This document shows, in pieces, positions 32,391-41,120 of a DNA stretch of 64,000 nt. This stretch comes from CAVZBW01 sp963778465 (GTDB lineage Bacteria; Actinomycetota; Acidimicrobiia; Acidimicrobiales; RAAP-2). Positions within the stretch are counted from its first letter, which is position 1, and each line of letters opens with the position of its first letter. The stretch lies in the NCBI GenBank assembly GCA_963778465.1, contig CAVZUK010000003.1, forward strand, positions 1,612,001 to 1,676,000. The letters run 5' to 3'. The position numbers were made by a program, and so were the translations under genes. The notes under the pieces were generated by a model. That model made no database searches and was not told the DNA's origin. It saw only the letters and a program-made list of their open reading frames with translations.

Positions 32391-34347
32391 GGGCCTCCCG
32401 CGTCGAGCGGGCGATGCCGGGGCCGTCGAGCCCGAGCTCGGAGAGAAGGTCGTCGGCACGCCCCTGCGGGATGAAGCGCCGGGGGAGACCGAGCACCTCC
32501 ACCTCCGGTGCGTCCGCCTCCGCGAGCCGGGCCATCGCATCCGCGAGGAACATGCCCGCGCCTCCGAACCGGACGCCGTCCTCCGCCGTCACCACCAGCG
32601 AGTGACGCGCCGCGTCCTCCAGCATGGCGAGATCGGGCGGGCAGACGACCCGGACGTCCCAGACCGTGGCCCGGACCCCATCGAGCGACTCGAGCTCGTC
32701 GGCGGCAGCGAGGCAGGCGGCCACGAGCTTGCCCACTCCGAGCAGGCAGACGCTGCCGTCCCCCTGCCGGACCTGGCGGGCCTCCAGTCCCGAGCCCACC
32801 TCGTCGAGCGAGACGTGGCGGGGGGGAGTGGACGGGTACCGGATGGACGCGGGGCCCTCGAGCCCGAGAGCGGTGGCGACCATGGCCTCGAGCTCCTCCG
32901 TCGACGACGGCGCGAAGACCGTCATCCCGGGGATGGACAGCGTCAGGGCGAGGTCGAGGACGCCATGGTGGCTGGGGCCGTTGTCGCCGGTGATCCCGGC
33001 GCGGTCGAGCGCCACCAGGACGGGCAGGCCGTGCAGGCTCACGTCGAGGTTGGCCTGGTCGAAGGCCCGCGAGAAGAAGGTCGAGTACACCGCGACGACG
33101 GGCCGGAGCCCGCCCATGGCCATCCCGGCGGCGGAGGTCATCTCGTGCTGCTCGGCGATGCCCACGTCGAAGCAACGATCGGGGAACCGTTGCTGGAACG
33201 GCAGGAGGCCGGTCGGTCCCGGCATCGCGGCCGTGAGGGCGACCAGCTCGGGCCGTTCCTCGGCGTGGCGGATCAGCGCCCGGGTGAAGGCCTCGGTATA
33301 GGTCGACGGGACGAGGGCGCGGGTCGCCTCGGCCCCCGCGGAGGGTGCCGGTGCGCCGCTCCGGGTGGCCGGCCGGGCCGGGATGCTGGGCGCCGCGGGG
33401 CCGCCGGGCGGGGCCGCCGCCAGCGGGCGCTTCGCCTTGACGTCGTGGAGGCACTGCTCCTCGTCCTCCTCCGCGGGGGCGTAGCCGCGTCCCTTCTGGG
33501 TGAGGACGTGGACGACGATCGGGCCGTCCCACTCGGAGGCGTGGACGAAGGCCTGCTCCATCACCGCGAAGTCGTGCCCGTCGATGGGCCCGGCGTAGCG
33601 CACGCCCAGTGCCTCGAAGAAGATGTGCGGCGCCACCATCTCCCGGAGACCGCTCGTGACGCCGTGGAGCCCCGAATAGGCGAGCTCGCCGACGGCGGGG
33701 ATCTCGCGCAGCAGGTTGCGCACGCGGCTGCGCGTGTGCAGGTAGGTGGGGTTGAGGCGGAGGGTCGTCAGGCTCTGCGAGAGCTGCGAGATCGTCGGTG
33801 CGTAGGAGCGGCCGTTGTCGTTCAGGATGACGACGACGCGGCTCTTCGAGTGCCCGAGGTTGTTGAGCGCCTCGTAGGCCATGCCCCCGGTCAGCGACCC
33901 GTCGCCGAGCACCGCGACGACGCGGCGTTCCGCCTCCTCCGGCGCGCCGTCCGCCCGGTCGAACGCGGTGGCGAGCCCGTGGGCGTACGAGAGCACGGTC
34001 GAGGCGTGGCTGTTCTCGATCCAGTCGTGCTCCGACTCGGACCGGTTGGGGTATCCCGACAGCCCGCCCTCCTGGCGGAGGTCCTTGAACCGGTAGCGCC
34101 GTCCGGTGACGAGCTTGTGCACGTAGGCCTGGTGCCCGGTGTCCCACAGGATGGCGTCGCGGGGGGAGTCGAACACCCGGTGCAGCGCCAGGGTGAGCTC
34201 CACCACCCCGAGGTTCGAGCCGAGGTGGCCGCCGGTCGTCGTGACGGCCTCGACGATGAAGGACCGGATCTCGGCGGAGAGCTTGGCGAGGTCCTCGTAG
34301 CTGAGCCCCCGAAGGTCCTCTGGTGTCTCGATGCTCGGGAGGATCAC
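32350..34347 (-). CDS. dxs: 1-deoxy-D-xylulose-5-phosphate synthase
   Basis: First enzyme of the MEP isoprenoid pathway; condenses pyruvate and glyceraldehyde-3-phosphate using thiamine diphosphate. 665 residues. Early histidine in GGHLGSNLGVVELT, HQAYVHKL, the ThDP motif GDGSLTGGMAYEALNN, then transketolase-like middle domain with DVGIAEQHEMTSAAG, FSRAFDQ and DRAGITGDNGPSHHG, and the C-terminal domain. A Pro/Ala/Ser-rich linker near 330-370 is longer than usual. The GTG start at 34347 overlaps the stop of the upstream thioesterase gene as GTGA. The 3' end overlaps the 3' end of rmlA. Confidence 0.93.
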   Translation of the reverse strand: MILPSIETPEDLRGLSYEDLAKLSAEIRSFIVEAVTTTGGHLGSNLGVVELTLALHRVFDSPRDAILWDTGHQAYVHKLVTGRRYRFKDLRQEGGLSGYPNRSESEHDWIENSHASTVLSYAHGLATAFDRADGAPEEAERRVVAVLGDGSLTGGMAYEALNNLGHSKSRVVVILNDNGRSYAPTISQLSQSLTTLRLNPTYLHTRSRVRNLLREIPAVGELAYSGLHGVTSGLREMVAPHIFFEALGVRYAGPIDGHDFAVMEQAFVHASEWDGPIVVHVLTQKGRGYAPAEEDEEQCLHDVKAKRPLAAAPPGGPAAPSIPARPATRSGAPAPSAGAEATRALVPSTYTEAFTRALIRHAEERPELVALTAAMPGPTGLLPFQQRFPDRCFDVGIAEQHEMTSAAGMAMGGLRPVVAVYSTFFSRAFDQANLDVSLHGLPVLVALDRAGITGDNGPSHHGVLDLALTLSIPGMTVFAPSSTEELEAMVATALGLEGPASIRYPSTPPRHVSLDEVGSGLEARQVRQGDGSVCLLGVGKLVAACLAAADELESLDGVRATVWDVRVVCPPDLAMLEDAARHSLVVTAEDGVRFGGAGMFLADAMARLAEADAPEVEVLGLPRRFIPQGRADDLLSELGLDGPGIARSTREALSLCSRRVRARSR

Positions 34348-34793
34348 CGGGATCGGCCGGCCTTCTGCAAGAAGGCCTCTCGATCCACCAGCACGCGGGT
34401 CACCCGCCCCGCCCCGACGAGCGTCGTGCACTTGTCGGCTTGCATCGACACCGACACCGTGAAGATGTACCGGCGCCCCTCCACCCGCTGGAGCGTCGCC
34501 TCGGCCGTGACCGTCCTCCCGACGGCGACGGGCGCCAGGTGGTCGAACTGGACCCGGCTCGCCACGAGCGTCTGGCTCGGGTCCAGGCGGTCCTCGAGCA
34601 CCTGGCAGGCGGCCTCCTCGCAGAGGGCGACCAGCCGGGGGGTCCCGAGCACGGCGACGTCCCCGCTGCCGAGGGCGAGCGCGGTGTCTCGCTCTCCGAT
34701 CGTCAGGCTGATCTGGGCGTTGATGCCGGCCCGGACCGACGTGGCGACCGTCGAGAGATCCACTGCACCGGAGGCCCTATGTGACACAACCAT
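34344..34793 (-). CDS. Hotdog-fold thioesterase family protein
   Basis: About 149 residues of the hotdog fold: ALGSGDVAVLGTPRLVALCEEAA matches the central helix of PaaI/4HBT-like thioesterases, followed by VQFDHLAPVAVGRTVTAEATL and the strand RRYIFTVSVSMQ. Such proteins hydrolyse acyl-CoA or bind acyl groups; fluoroacetyl-CoA thioesterase-like proteins share this layout. The start is uncertain: ATG 34793 is only 13 bp from the divergent tldD, and GTG codons at 34787 and about 34762 are alternatives. It is translationally coupled to dxs. Confidence 0.75.
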   Translation of the reverse strand: MVVSHRASGAVDLSTVATSVRAGINAQISLTIGERDTALALGSGDVAVLGTPRLVALCEEAACQVLEDRLDPSQTLVASRVQFDHLAPVAVGRTVTAEATLQRVEGRRYIFTVSVSMQADKCTTLVGAGRVTRVLVDREAFLQKAGRSR

Positions 34794-34799
34794 TACGAT
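34794..34799 (+). promoter_or_regulatory. Putative -10 box (TACGAT) for tldD
   Basis: TACGAT ends 7 nt before the GTG at 34807, with no ribosome-binding site, so tldD is probably leaderless. Confidence 0.45.
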
Positions 34800-34806
34800 A
34801 CCGCTC

Positions 34807-36210
34807 GTGACCGATGCCCCGTTGATCGACCCCGGTGTGGTGGAGCGCGTCGTCGACGCGGCGCTGCGGCGGGGCGGCGACATGGCCGAGGTCTTTGCAG
34901 AGGATCGCCGCACGTCGGGAGCGGTGCTCGACGACCGGCGAGTCGAGGAGCTGTCGTCGGGGCGCGATCGGGGCGCCGGGATCCGGGTGATCGTCGGCGA
35001 GACGACCGGCTTCGCCCACACGGCGGACCTGAGCGAGGAGGGCCTCACTCGCGCCGCCGAGGCCGCCGCGTCGGTGGCCCGGGAGGGTGGAGGGGGCGTC
35101 CGGAGGGCCGAGTTGCCGACCCTCCGGCCCGTGGCACCGAGGGCCGAGATCCTGCCCGAGACCGTCCCCAAGCAGCAGAAGCTCGAGCTCCTGGCGAGGG
35201 CCGACGAGGCGGCCCGGGCGTCGGGCGGCGCCGTGAGCCAGGTGCAGGCGGGGTACGGCGACAGCCGGCGGCGGATCCTGGTCGCCACGTCCGACGGCGT
35301 GCTCGCCGAGGACGACCAGGTGAGGACCCGCTTCAGCGTCTCGGTCGTGGCGACGGGCGACACCGGCATGCAGACGGGCTTCGAGACCGTCGCCCGCACC
35401 GAGGGGCTCGAGCTGCTCCAGCGCGTCGAGGTCGAGGAGATCGCCCGCATCGCGGCCGGCCGGGCGCTGACCAAGCTGCAGGCCCGACCGGCACCGTCCG
35501 GCGAGCTGCCCGTCGTGCTGGCCGGTGGGAGCGGAGGCATCCTCTTCCACGAGGCCTGCGGGCACGGACTCGAGGCGGACCACATCGTGAAGGACGCCTC
35601 CGTGTACGTCGGCCAGGTCGGCCAGCAGGTGGCGAGCCCCCTGATCACGCTGGTCGACGACGGCACCGTGGGCGGCGAGTGGGGCGCGTACACGATCGAC
35701 GACGAGGGCCGGCCGGCCGCTCGCAACGTGCTCATCGAGAACGGCGTGCTGACCGACTACATGTGGGACTGGCTGCGGGCCCGCAAGGAGGGGAGGGCCC
35801 CCTCGGGCAACGGGCGCCGCCAGACCTACCAGCACCTGCCGATGGTGCGGATGACCAACACCTTCCTCCTGGCCGGCGAGGACGATCCCGGCGAGGTGAT
35901 CGCCCAGACGCCCCGCGGCGTCTACGTCGCCAAGTTGGGCGGTGGGCAGGTCAACACCACGACCGGGGACTTCGTCTTCGGCACCACGGAGGCCTACCTG
36001 ATCGAGGGGGGCCGCATCACCGAGCCGCTGCGGGACGCCAACCTGATCGGGAACGGGCCGGAGGTGCTCCGGCGGATCGACGCCGTGGCCAACGACTTCG
36101 CGATGATGCCCGGCACCTGCGGCAAGGACGGCCAGAGCGTGCCGGTCGGGTGTGGGCAGCCGACGCTGCGCATCGCGGGCGCCGTCACCGTCGGCGGCAC
36201 CGCGGCATGA
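34807..36210 (+). CDS. tldD: TldD metalloprotease subunit
   Basis: Catalytic subunit of the TldD-TldE zinc protease, which trims unfolded peptides and matures some ribosomal peptides such as microcin B17. 467 residues. The zinc motif HEACGH is at 248-253, the third ligand is probably the cysteine of MPGTCGKDGQ, and the conserved GGGQVNTTTGDFVFG segment follows. The GTG at 34807 follows a TACGAT box directly. tldE begins 13 bp downstream. No short precursor-peptide gene was recognised nearby. Confidence 0.93.
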   Translation: MTDAPLIDPGVVERVVDAALRRGGDMAEVFAEDRRTSGAVLDDRRVEELSSGRDRGAGIRVIVGETTGFAHTADLSEEGLTRAAEAAASVAREGGGGVRRAELPTLRPVAPRAEILPETVPKQQKLELLARADEAARASGGAVSQVQAGYGDSRRRILVATSDGVLAEDDQVRTRFSVSVVATGDTGMQTGFETVARTEGLELLQRVEVEEIARIAAGRALTKLQARPAPSGELPVVLAGGSGGILFHEACGHGLEADHIVKDASVYVGQVGQQVASPLITLVDDGTVGGEWGAYTIDDEGRPAARNVLIENGVLTDYMWDWLRARKEGRAPSGNGRRQTYQHLPMVRMTNTFLLAGEDDPGEVIAQTPRGVYVAKLGGGQVNTTTGDFVFGTTEAYLIEGGRITEPLRDANLIGNGPEVLRRIDAVANDFAMMPGTCGKDGQSVPVGCGQPTLRIAGAVTVGGTAA

Positions 36211-36223
36211 CGGCCGCCGGGTC

Positions 36224-37666
36224 GTGAGCGCCACCACCGGCCCCCCGGGGGCCCTCGACCGTACCGGCGAGCTGCTCGACCGGGCGGTCGAGCTCGTGGA
36301 GCGCAGCGCCGGGCCGGGCGAGGAGATGGAGATCTACCTGGCCCGCGGCGAGGAGACCGAGGTCCGGGCCTTCGAGGGGGACGTGGAGTCCCTGTCGTCG
36401 GCGTCCTCGGCCGGCATCGGCGTGCGGGTCATCCTCGGGGCGCTGCCGGACCCGGGGGTCGAGCCCACGGACGGGCCGGGAGGGGCTGGCGCTCAGGAGG
36501 GCGGCCGGATGGGGTTCGCATGGGCCGGGTCCCTCGAGCCCGACGTGGTCGAGGAGACGATCGCCGAGGCGAGGGACAACGCGCGGTTCGCCACCCCCGA
36601 CCCCTACGTGGCCTTGGCCCGTCCCGACGGGGTGGCACCCGCCTCGCTCGACGTCTGGCGGCCGAGCGAGCTCAGCACCGACGAGAAGGTGGCGCTGGCG
36701 CTCGAGCTCGAACGGGCCGTCCGCCACGGCGACCCCCGCATCCGCCAGGTCGCCTCCGCCGACTACGGCGACTCGAGCGTGGAGGTCGGGCTGGCCTCCT
36801 CGACGGGCATCCGCTCGTCGAGCCGCCGGACCTCGGCCTTCCTCTCGGTGTCGGCCATCGCGGGCCAGGGCGCCGACAGCCAGACCGGCACGGGCTTCAG
36901 CGCGGGGCGCCGACCGGAGGAGCTCGACCTCGAGCGCGCCGGCAACGACGCCCTCGAGCGGGCCCTGCGCATGCTCGGAGCGAGGAAGGCCAAGTCGATG
37001 CGCTGCACCGTCGTCTTCGACCCCCGGGTGGTGTCGACGCTGGTCGCGGTGATCGCCGGGGCCCTCTCGGGCGAGGCGGTGGTGAAGGGCCGCTCCTTCC
37101 TGGCCGAGAGGGTGGGCGAGAGCGTGGCCGCGCCCGAGGTGACGCTCGTGGACGACCCGACCGATCCCCGCGCCTACGGCGCGTCCCGGTACGACGGCGA
37201 GGGTCTGGCGTGCCGGCGCAACCTGCTGGTCGAGGGGGGCGTGCTCCAGGGCTTCCTCTTCGACACCGTGTCGGCTCGCCGGGCGGGCACTTCGTCGACG
37301 GGATCGGCCGTGCGCGGGGGCTACTCGGGAGGCCCGGGGTCCGGCTGCCGGGCGATGGTCCTCCAGCCGGGCTCGATGACCCGGGAGGAGATCCTGGGCG
37401 CCGTGGGAGAGGGTCTCTACGTCCAGTCGGTGACCGGGGTGCACTCGGGGGTCAACCCGATCAGCGGGGACCTGTCCGTCGGCGCCGAGGGACTGCTCAT
37501 CCGGGGAGGGGAGCTCGCCGAGCCGGTCCGCGAGATCACCGTGGCCTCGACGCTGCAGCGGATGCTGCAGTCGGTCGCCTACATCGGCGGCGACATCGAG
37601 TGGCTGCCCGGCGTGGCGGCGGGGCAGACCCTCGCCGTCGCGGAGATGCAGGTGAGCGGGGCCTAG
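36224..37666 (+). CDS. tldE: TldE/PmbA metalloprotease subunit
   Basis: The non-catalytic partner of TldD that forms the heterodimer enclosing the peptide channel. About 480 residues. It shares the TldD fold: N-terminal domain (EMEIYLARGEETEVRAFEGD), central CTVVFDPRVVSTLV and the C-terminal VQSVTGVHSGVNPISGDLSVGAEG segment. It lacks the HExxxH zinc motif, as expected. The GTG at 36224 lies 13 bp after the tldD stop; an ATG at 36152 within tldD is less likely. Confidence 0.91.
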   Translation: MSATTGPPGALDRTGELLDRAVELVERSAGPGEEMEIYLARGEETEVRAFEGDVESLSSASSAGIGVRVILGALPDPGVEPTDGPGGAGAQEGGRMGFAWAGSLEPDVVEETIAEARDNARFATPDPYVALARPDGVAPASLDVWRPSELSTDEKVALALELERAVRHGDPRIRQVASADYGDSSVEVGLASSTGIRSSSRRTSAFLSVSAIAGQGADSQTGTGFSAGRRPEELDLERAGNDALERALRMLGARKAKSMRCTVVFDPRVVSTLVAVIAGALSGEAVVKGRSFLAERVGESVAAPEVTLVDDPTDPRAYGASRYDGEGLACRRNLLVEGGVLQGFLFDTVSARRAGTSSTGSAVRGGYSGGPGSGCRAMVLQPGSMTREEILGAVGEGLYVQSVTGVHSGVNPISGDLSVGAEGLLIRGGELAEPVREITVASTLQRMLQSVAYIGGDIEWLPGVAAGQTLAVAEMQVSGA

Positions 37667-37702
37667 AAAGCTCGAGGCGAGACGGGAGTCGCGCTCTTGA
37701 GC

Positions 37703-37721
37703 CCGGGCGCCCGGCGCCCGG
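37703..37721. terminator. GC-rich hairpin between convergent tldE and fmdB
   Basis: CCGGGCGCC, one base, then GGCGCCCGG: a perfect 9-bp inverted repeat in the 73-bp gap between convergent genes. No U-tract is seen on either side. Confidence 0.5.
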
Positions 37722-37739
37722 AGGGGGCCGGCGACAAGG

Positions 37740-38096
37740 TCAGGCGCTCGAGGCGGCGGGCGTGGACGACGTCGAAGGCGTGGACGCCGGTGAGGACCCC
37801 GACGAGGTGGAGCCCCCGGACTCCGACTTGTCGCCCGAGCTCTTGGTGTCGCCCTCGCCCTTGTCCGAGGTGCCCGAGGTCGACTTGGCCGGTTGGTCGC
37901 CGCGCTGGCCGTTGGAGCCGGATCGGCTGTCGGTCTTGTAGAACCCGCTGCCCTTCAGGACGATGGCCGGGGTGCCGAAGACCTTCCGCAGGGTCCCGCC
38001 GCAGTGGGGACACTCCGTGAGCGGGGGGTCGGAGAACGCCTGGACCGCCTCGGTGCGCTCACCGCAAGACTTGCAGGCGTACTCGTAGGTCGGCAT
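37740..38096 (-). CDS. FmdB-family zinc-ribbon protein
   Basis: 118 residues. An N-terminal zinc ribbon (FmdB/CxxC regulatory domain) with C8, C11, C29 and C32 begins MPTYEYACKSCG; residues 45-55 have the usual GSGFYKTD segment. The second half, about 60 residues, is a low-complexity Ser/Gly/Thr/Lys tail and is probably disordered. The family is widespread and its role is unknown; it was named after a putative regulator of formamidase genes. Confidence 0.9.
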   Translation of the reverse strand: MPTYEYACKSCGERTEAVQAFSDPPLTECPHCGGTLRKVFGTPAIVLKGSGFYKTDSRSGSNGQRGDQPAKSTSGTSDKGEGDTKSSGDKSESGGSTSSGSSPASTPSTSSTPAASSA

Positions 38097-38263
38097 CGGT
38101 TGGGCTCCCTGCTCGGACGTAGGTCGTCGGGACCTTGGCACTCTCGATTCCTGAGTGCTAATTCTACCGCGGGCGACGCCGGGTAGTGCGCCCAAGCACG
38201 AGCGGGCCAAGCGGTCCGGTGGCGCTCGCCGCCACGCCGGAATTCCGTCGCCCCAGGTCGTCC

Positions 38264-38269
38264 TAGACT
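38264..38269 (+). promoter_or_regulatory. Putative -10 box (TAGACT) for moaC
   Basis: TAGACT ends 8 nt before the GTG at 38278; GGGGAG lies between but is too close to serve as a good ribosome-binding site. Matches the rmlA box at 31636. Confidence 0.45.
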
Positions 38270-38277
38270 GGGGAGCT

Positions 38278-38790
38278 GTGGCGTCGGAACGGAGCTTGAC
38301 CCACCTGGATCCTCTGGGCGGCGCGAGGATGCTCGACGTCACCCCCCGGGAGCCGACCCATCGCCGGGCGCTCGCCCGTTGCCGGGTGACGATGCTGCCG
38401 GAGACAACCGACAAGGTGGCCAACAACGCCATCACCAAGGGAGACGTCCTGGCCGCCGCTCGGATCGCGGGGATCCAGGCGGCCAAGCGGACGGCGGACC
38501 TGCTGCCCATGTGCCACCCCCTCCTGGTCGGGTCCGTCGCGGTCAACTTCTCCATCGGCGACGACTCCGTGGAGGTCGAGGCTCAGGTGGAGACGGTCGA
38601 CCGCACGGGGGTCGAGATGGAGGCCATGACGGCCTGCATGATGGCCGCCCTGACCGTCTACGACATGTGCAAGTCGGCGGACCGCACGATGACCATCGAG
38701 GACCTCGCCCTCTGGGAGAAGTCCGGTGGTCGGTCGGGTCCCTGGCGGCGCCCCTCGACCGACGGTGGGGGCGACGTCTCGGGGCTCTAG
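38278..38790 (+). CDS. moaC: Cyclic pyranopterin monophosphate synthase MoaC
   Basis: Second step of molybdenum cofactor synthesis; converts 3',8-cyclo-7,8-dihydro-GTP to cyclic pyranopterin monophosphate with MoaA upstream in the pathway. 170 residues. Conserved THLDPLGGARMLDV start, AKRTADLLPMCHPL, and GVEMEAMTACMMAALTVYDMCK; catalytic residues fit the Lys of DMCK and the His of CHPL. The GTG start is the only one that keeps the N-terminal domain. No other moa genes are in the window. Confidence 0.93.
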   Translation: MASERSLTHLDPLGGARMLDVTPREPTHRRALARCRVTMLPETTDKVANNAITKGDVLAAARIAGIQAAKRTADLLPMCHPLLVGSVAVNFSIGDDSVEVEAQVETVDRTGVEMEAMTACMMAALTVYDMCKSADRTMTIEDLALWEKSGGRSGPWRRPSTDGGGDVSGL

Positions 38791-38945
38791 CGGCTCCCCT
38801 CCGGGTCGCGACGGGACGTCGGATCCGGGCGTGGACAGGTCCCCCCGCCTGCGGATTTCCCCCCAATACCGCAGTCGGCAAGGGAATTCGCGGACCGTCA
38901 TGGAATCGCAATGATTCCGAGGGACATCCGACAGAACCTTGGGGC

Positions 38946-39269
38946 ATGATTCGTGCCATGGAGGGTTCGAGAGACACGCCCATGGTGCTCGAGTCGTGCC
39001 ACAGCACCTGGGTGTTCGATACGGAGAGGTTGCGCTTCCGGCGCATCCTCAAGGGCCTCGACCTGGATGCTCGGCACGCCTCCACCGCCTGGCGGCCGTA
39101 CTTCGGGCTCGAGCTGGACCCGCTGTCCGAGTCCTTCGTGGTCCTCTTGAACCCGGAGGGCACGAGGCTGCTGCGGTCCTGGCGGCACGTGAACCACTGC
39201 CCGCAGTGTGGCGGCGAGGCCACCGCGGAGCTGTCCGTGGACGAGCTGAGGAGCGCCGCCTTCGGTTGA
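38946..39269 (+). CDS. Small hypothetical protein with C-terminal CxxC motif
   Basis: About 107 residues (or 103 from the second ATG at 38958). It begins with a short acidic part and has CHSTWVFDTERLRFRRILKG, a WRPYFGLELDP segment, and a C-terminal CPQCGG pair. The pattern of a tryptophan-rich domain ending in one CxxC suggests a small metal-binding or redox protein. I do not recognise a named family. The codon pattern fits its neighbours and it is not overlapped by a better candidate. It lies between moaC (155 bp upstream) and a membrane protein gene. Confidence 0.7.
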   Translation: MIRAMEGSRDTPMVLESCHSTWVFDTERLRFRRILKGLDLDARHASTAWRPYFGLELDPLSESFVVLLNPEGTRLLRSWRHVNHCPQCGGEATAELSVDELRSAAFG

Positions 39270-39373
39270 CGGGCGCCCGGCCCTGCACTTCGATGCCGGG
39301 CCGCTGCGATCTACGCTCGGACGTGCTTGGTAGTGGCTCGCAGAGCGCGCCCGGTCGCCGCCCATCCACCTAG

Positions 39374-40621
39374 ATGGTCGATCACGCCGGCGAGGAGGTG
39401 CTCGGGGCGGACCAGGTGACCGCCCCGACCGACGCGCCGGGTGGTGTCGCGAGCGGAGACGGGGTCGTTGCCGAGCCCCCGGGCCCCGCCCCCGATGGCG
39501 TGGTCGCCGTCGCCGTCCCGGTGGGGTCGACGCCGGACGCCGACGACGGGCCCGGCCGCTCCCGTTGGGGGACGTACCTCCGTCCGCTGGCTCGGGCGTG
39601 GCCCGTCCTTCGTCTCGTGCTCGGACTCGGTCTCGGAGCGTTGGCGATCTGGGTGCTCGCCGACCAGACCGACGAGCTGAGCCAGATCGGCCAGATCCTC
39701 GGCCACCTCAACGTGTGGTGGATCGTTGCTGCGAGCCTGCTGGAATTGTGCTCGTTCCTGTCGTTCGCCCGGATGCAGCACCGTCTCCTGCGTGCCGGAG
39801 GGCTGTGGGCTCCCTACCGACCGCTCGTGGGGATGACGTTCGCCGCCCAGTCCATCAACAACTCGCTGCCGGCGGGCTCGGCGTTCAGCGCGGTCTACGG
39901 CTTCCGTTGGTACCGGCGCTTCGGCGCACGGGAGCCCCTGGCCGCCTGGGCCCTCGTCGGCACGATGGTCGCGGCCGCCCTCTCCCTGGCGCTCGTCGCC
40001 GCGGCCGGGGTCGCCCTGGCCACCTCGGAGGGGGCCAGCCTGGACCTGATCACCGTGGTCATCTCGGTGCTCCTGGTGACCACGGCGGCCGCCGTCCTCC
40101 TCGTCTACGAGCGACCCCTCATCGTGGTCACCACGTGGGCGATCCGCGCCGCTCGGCGGCTGACCGGGCGACCGAGGGGCGACCTCGACGCCACCGTCGA
40201 GCGGGTGGTCGGTTGGATCACCGTCGTCAAGATCCGGCGCCGGGACGCGGTGACGATCCTCGGGTTCGGGCTCGGCAACTGGCTCTTCGACTGCGGGTGC
40301 TTCGCGCTGGCCTTCCTCGCCGTCGGCGCCCCCATCCCGTGGGAGGGCCTGCTGCTCGCCTACGGCGCCGGCCAGCTCGCCGCGAACCTGCCCGTCACCC
40401 CCGGCGGCCTCGGCGCGGTCGAGGGCAGCATCACGATCGCGCTGGTGGCGTTCGGCGGTCCGCAGGCCACGACGGTGGCCGCCGTGCTGCTGTACCGCCT
40501 CATCAGCTTCTGGGCGCAGCTGCCCGTGGGTTGGGGTTGCGCCGGCGTCCTGGCGCTGGCCGTCCGCCGGGGCCGCTGGCCGCGCGTCGGCATCGACCGG
40601 GTCATGGAGAGGGCGACGTGA
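39374..40621 (+). CDS. Flippase-like / LPG synthase TM-domain membrane protein
   Basis: 415 residues. A 70-residue Pro/Gly/Ala/Asp-rich cytoplasmic N-terminus is followed by about 7-8 TM helices of the LPG_synthase_TM (AglD2/UPF0104) superfamily. Family features are the FAAQSINNSLPAGSAFSAVY loop and the GAGQLAANLPVTPGGLGAVEG motif. Related proteins move or modify lipid-linked substrates (glycan flippases, the membrane part of MprF); the aminoacyl-transferase domain of MprF is absent. The lipoprotein gene that follows overlaps by GTGA. Confidence 0.85.
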   Translation: MVDHAGEEVLGADQVTAPTDAPGGVASGDGVVAEPPGPAPDGVVAVAVPVGSTPDADDGPGRSRWGTYLRPLARAWPVLRLVLGLGLGALAIWVLADQTDELSQIGQILGHLNVWWIVAASLLELCSFLSFARMQHRLLRAGGLWAPYRPLVGMTFAAQSINNSLPAGSAFSAVYGFRWYRRFGAREPLAAWALVGTMVAAALSLALVAAAGVALATSEGASLDLITVVISVLLVTTAAAVLLVYERPLIVVTTWAIRAARRLTGRPRGDLDATVERVVGWITVVKIRRRDAVTILGFGLGNWLFDCGCFALAFLAVGAPIPWEGLLLAYGAGQLAANLPVTPGGLGAVEGSITIALVAFGGPQATTVAAVLLYRLISFWAQLPVGWGCAGVLALAVRRGRWPRVGIDRVMERAT

Positions 40622-41094
40622 GGGCCCGGGCCCACCCGCGGCGCCCACCGTTCGCCGGGTGCGCGGACCTGGCGAGGGCCGCCGGCGCTGTCGTGGTCGC
40701 GGCGATCGTCGCCGCGATGGTCCTGGCGTCGTGCACCTCCGCCCGCAGCGAGCTCGGAACGTCCAACGGTCCCTGCTACCTCGCCCTGCCCGAGGCGAGC
40801 GCCGCCGTCCACGGCCAGGGTCATCTGAACGGGGTCCGCCTCGTGTGGAGCGACTCGCTCCTCCGGAGCTCCCAGGTCTACGCGGACGCCCTCGTCGGTC
40901 GGGTCCGGACGCGCCAGCGGTTCTGCGTCGTCGAGTACAGCGGCCACTTCGAGCGCTCGGGGGTGCTCCACCCGGCGGGTCGCCGCCGGGGCCACCTGGC
41001 CATCGTGATCGTCTCCTACCCCCGTCCCGAGGTGGTGGTGACGATCCTCGTGCACTTCCCGCCCAACCGCTTCGGCCACCCCCACGCGGCCTAG
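40618..41094 (+). CDS. Putative lipoprotein of unknown function
   Basis: 158 residues. A positively charged start (VRARAHPRRPP), a hydrophobic stretch (AGAVVVAAIVAAMVLASC) and a lipobox VLASC predict export and lipidation at about C40. The mature part has two more cysteines (GPCYLA and RFCVVEY), which may form a disulfide. No named family recognised. The GTG start overlaps the stop of the flippase-like gene, so it is made with that membrane protein. It is convergent with ctaG, 26 bp away. Confidence 0.78.
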   Translation: MRARAHPRRPPFAGCADLARAAGAVVVAAIVAAMVLASCTSARSELGTSNGPCYLALPEASAAVHGQGHLNGVRLVWSDSLLRSSQVYADALVGRVRTRQRFCVVEYSGHFERSGVLHPAGRRRGHLAIVIVSYPRPEVVVTILVHFPPNRFGHPHAA

Positions 41095-41120
41095 CGCGCC
41101 CGGCCGGCCTTGCCGTCGGG

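Noticed and set aside
32314..34806. Plus-strand open frame reaching back from tldD through the dxs region
   Set aside because: The dxs gene on the minus strand is unmistakable; only the part after GTG 34807 codes for TldD.
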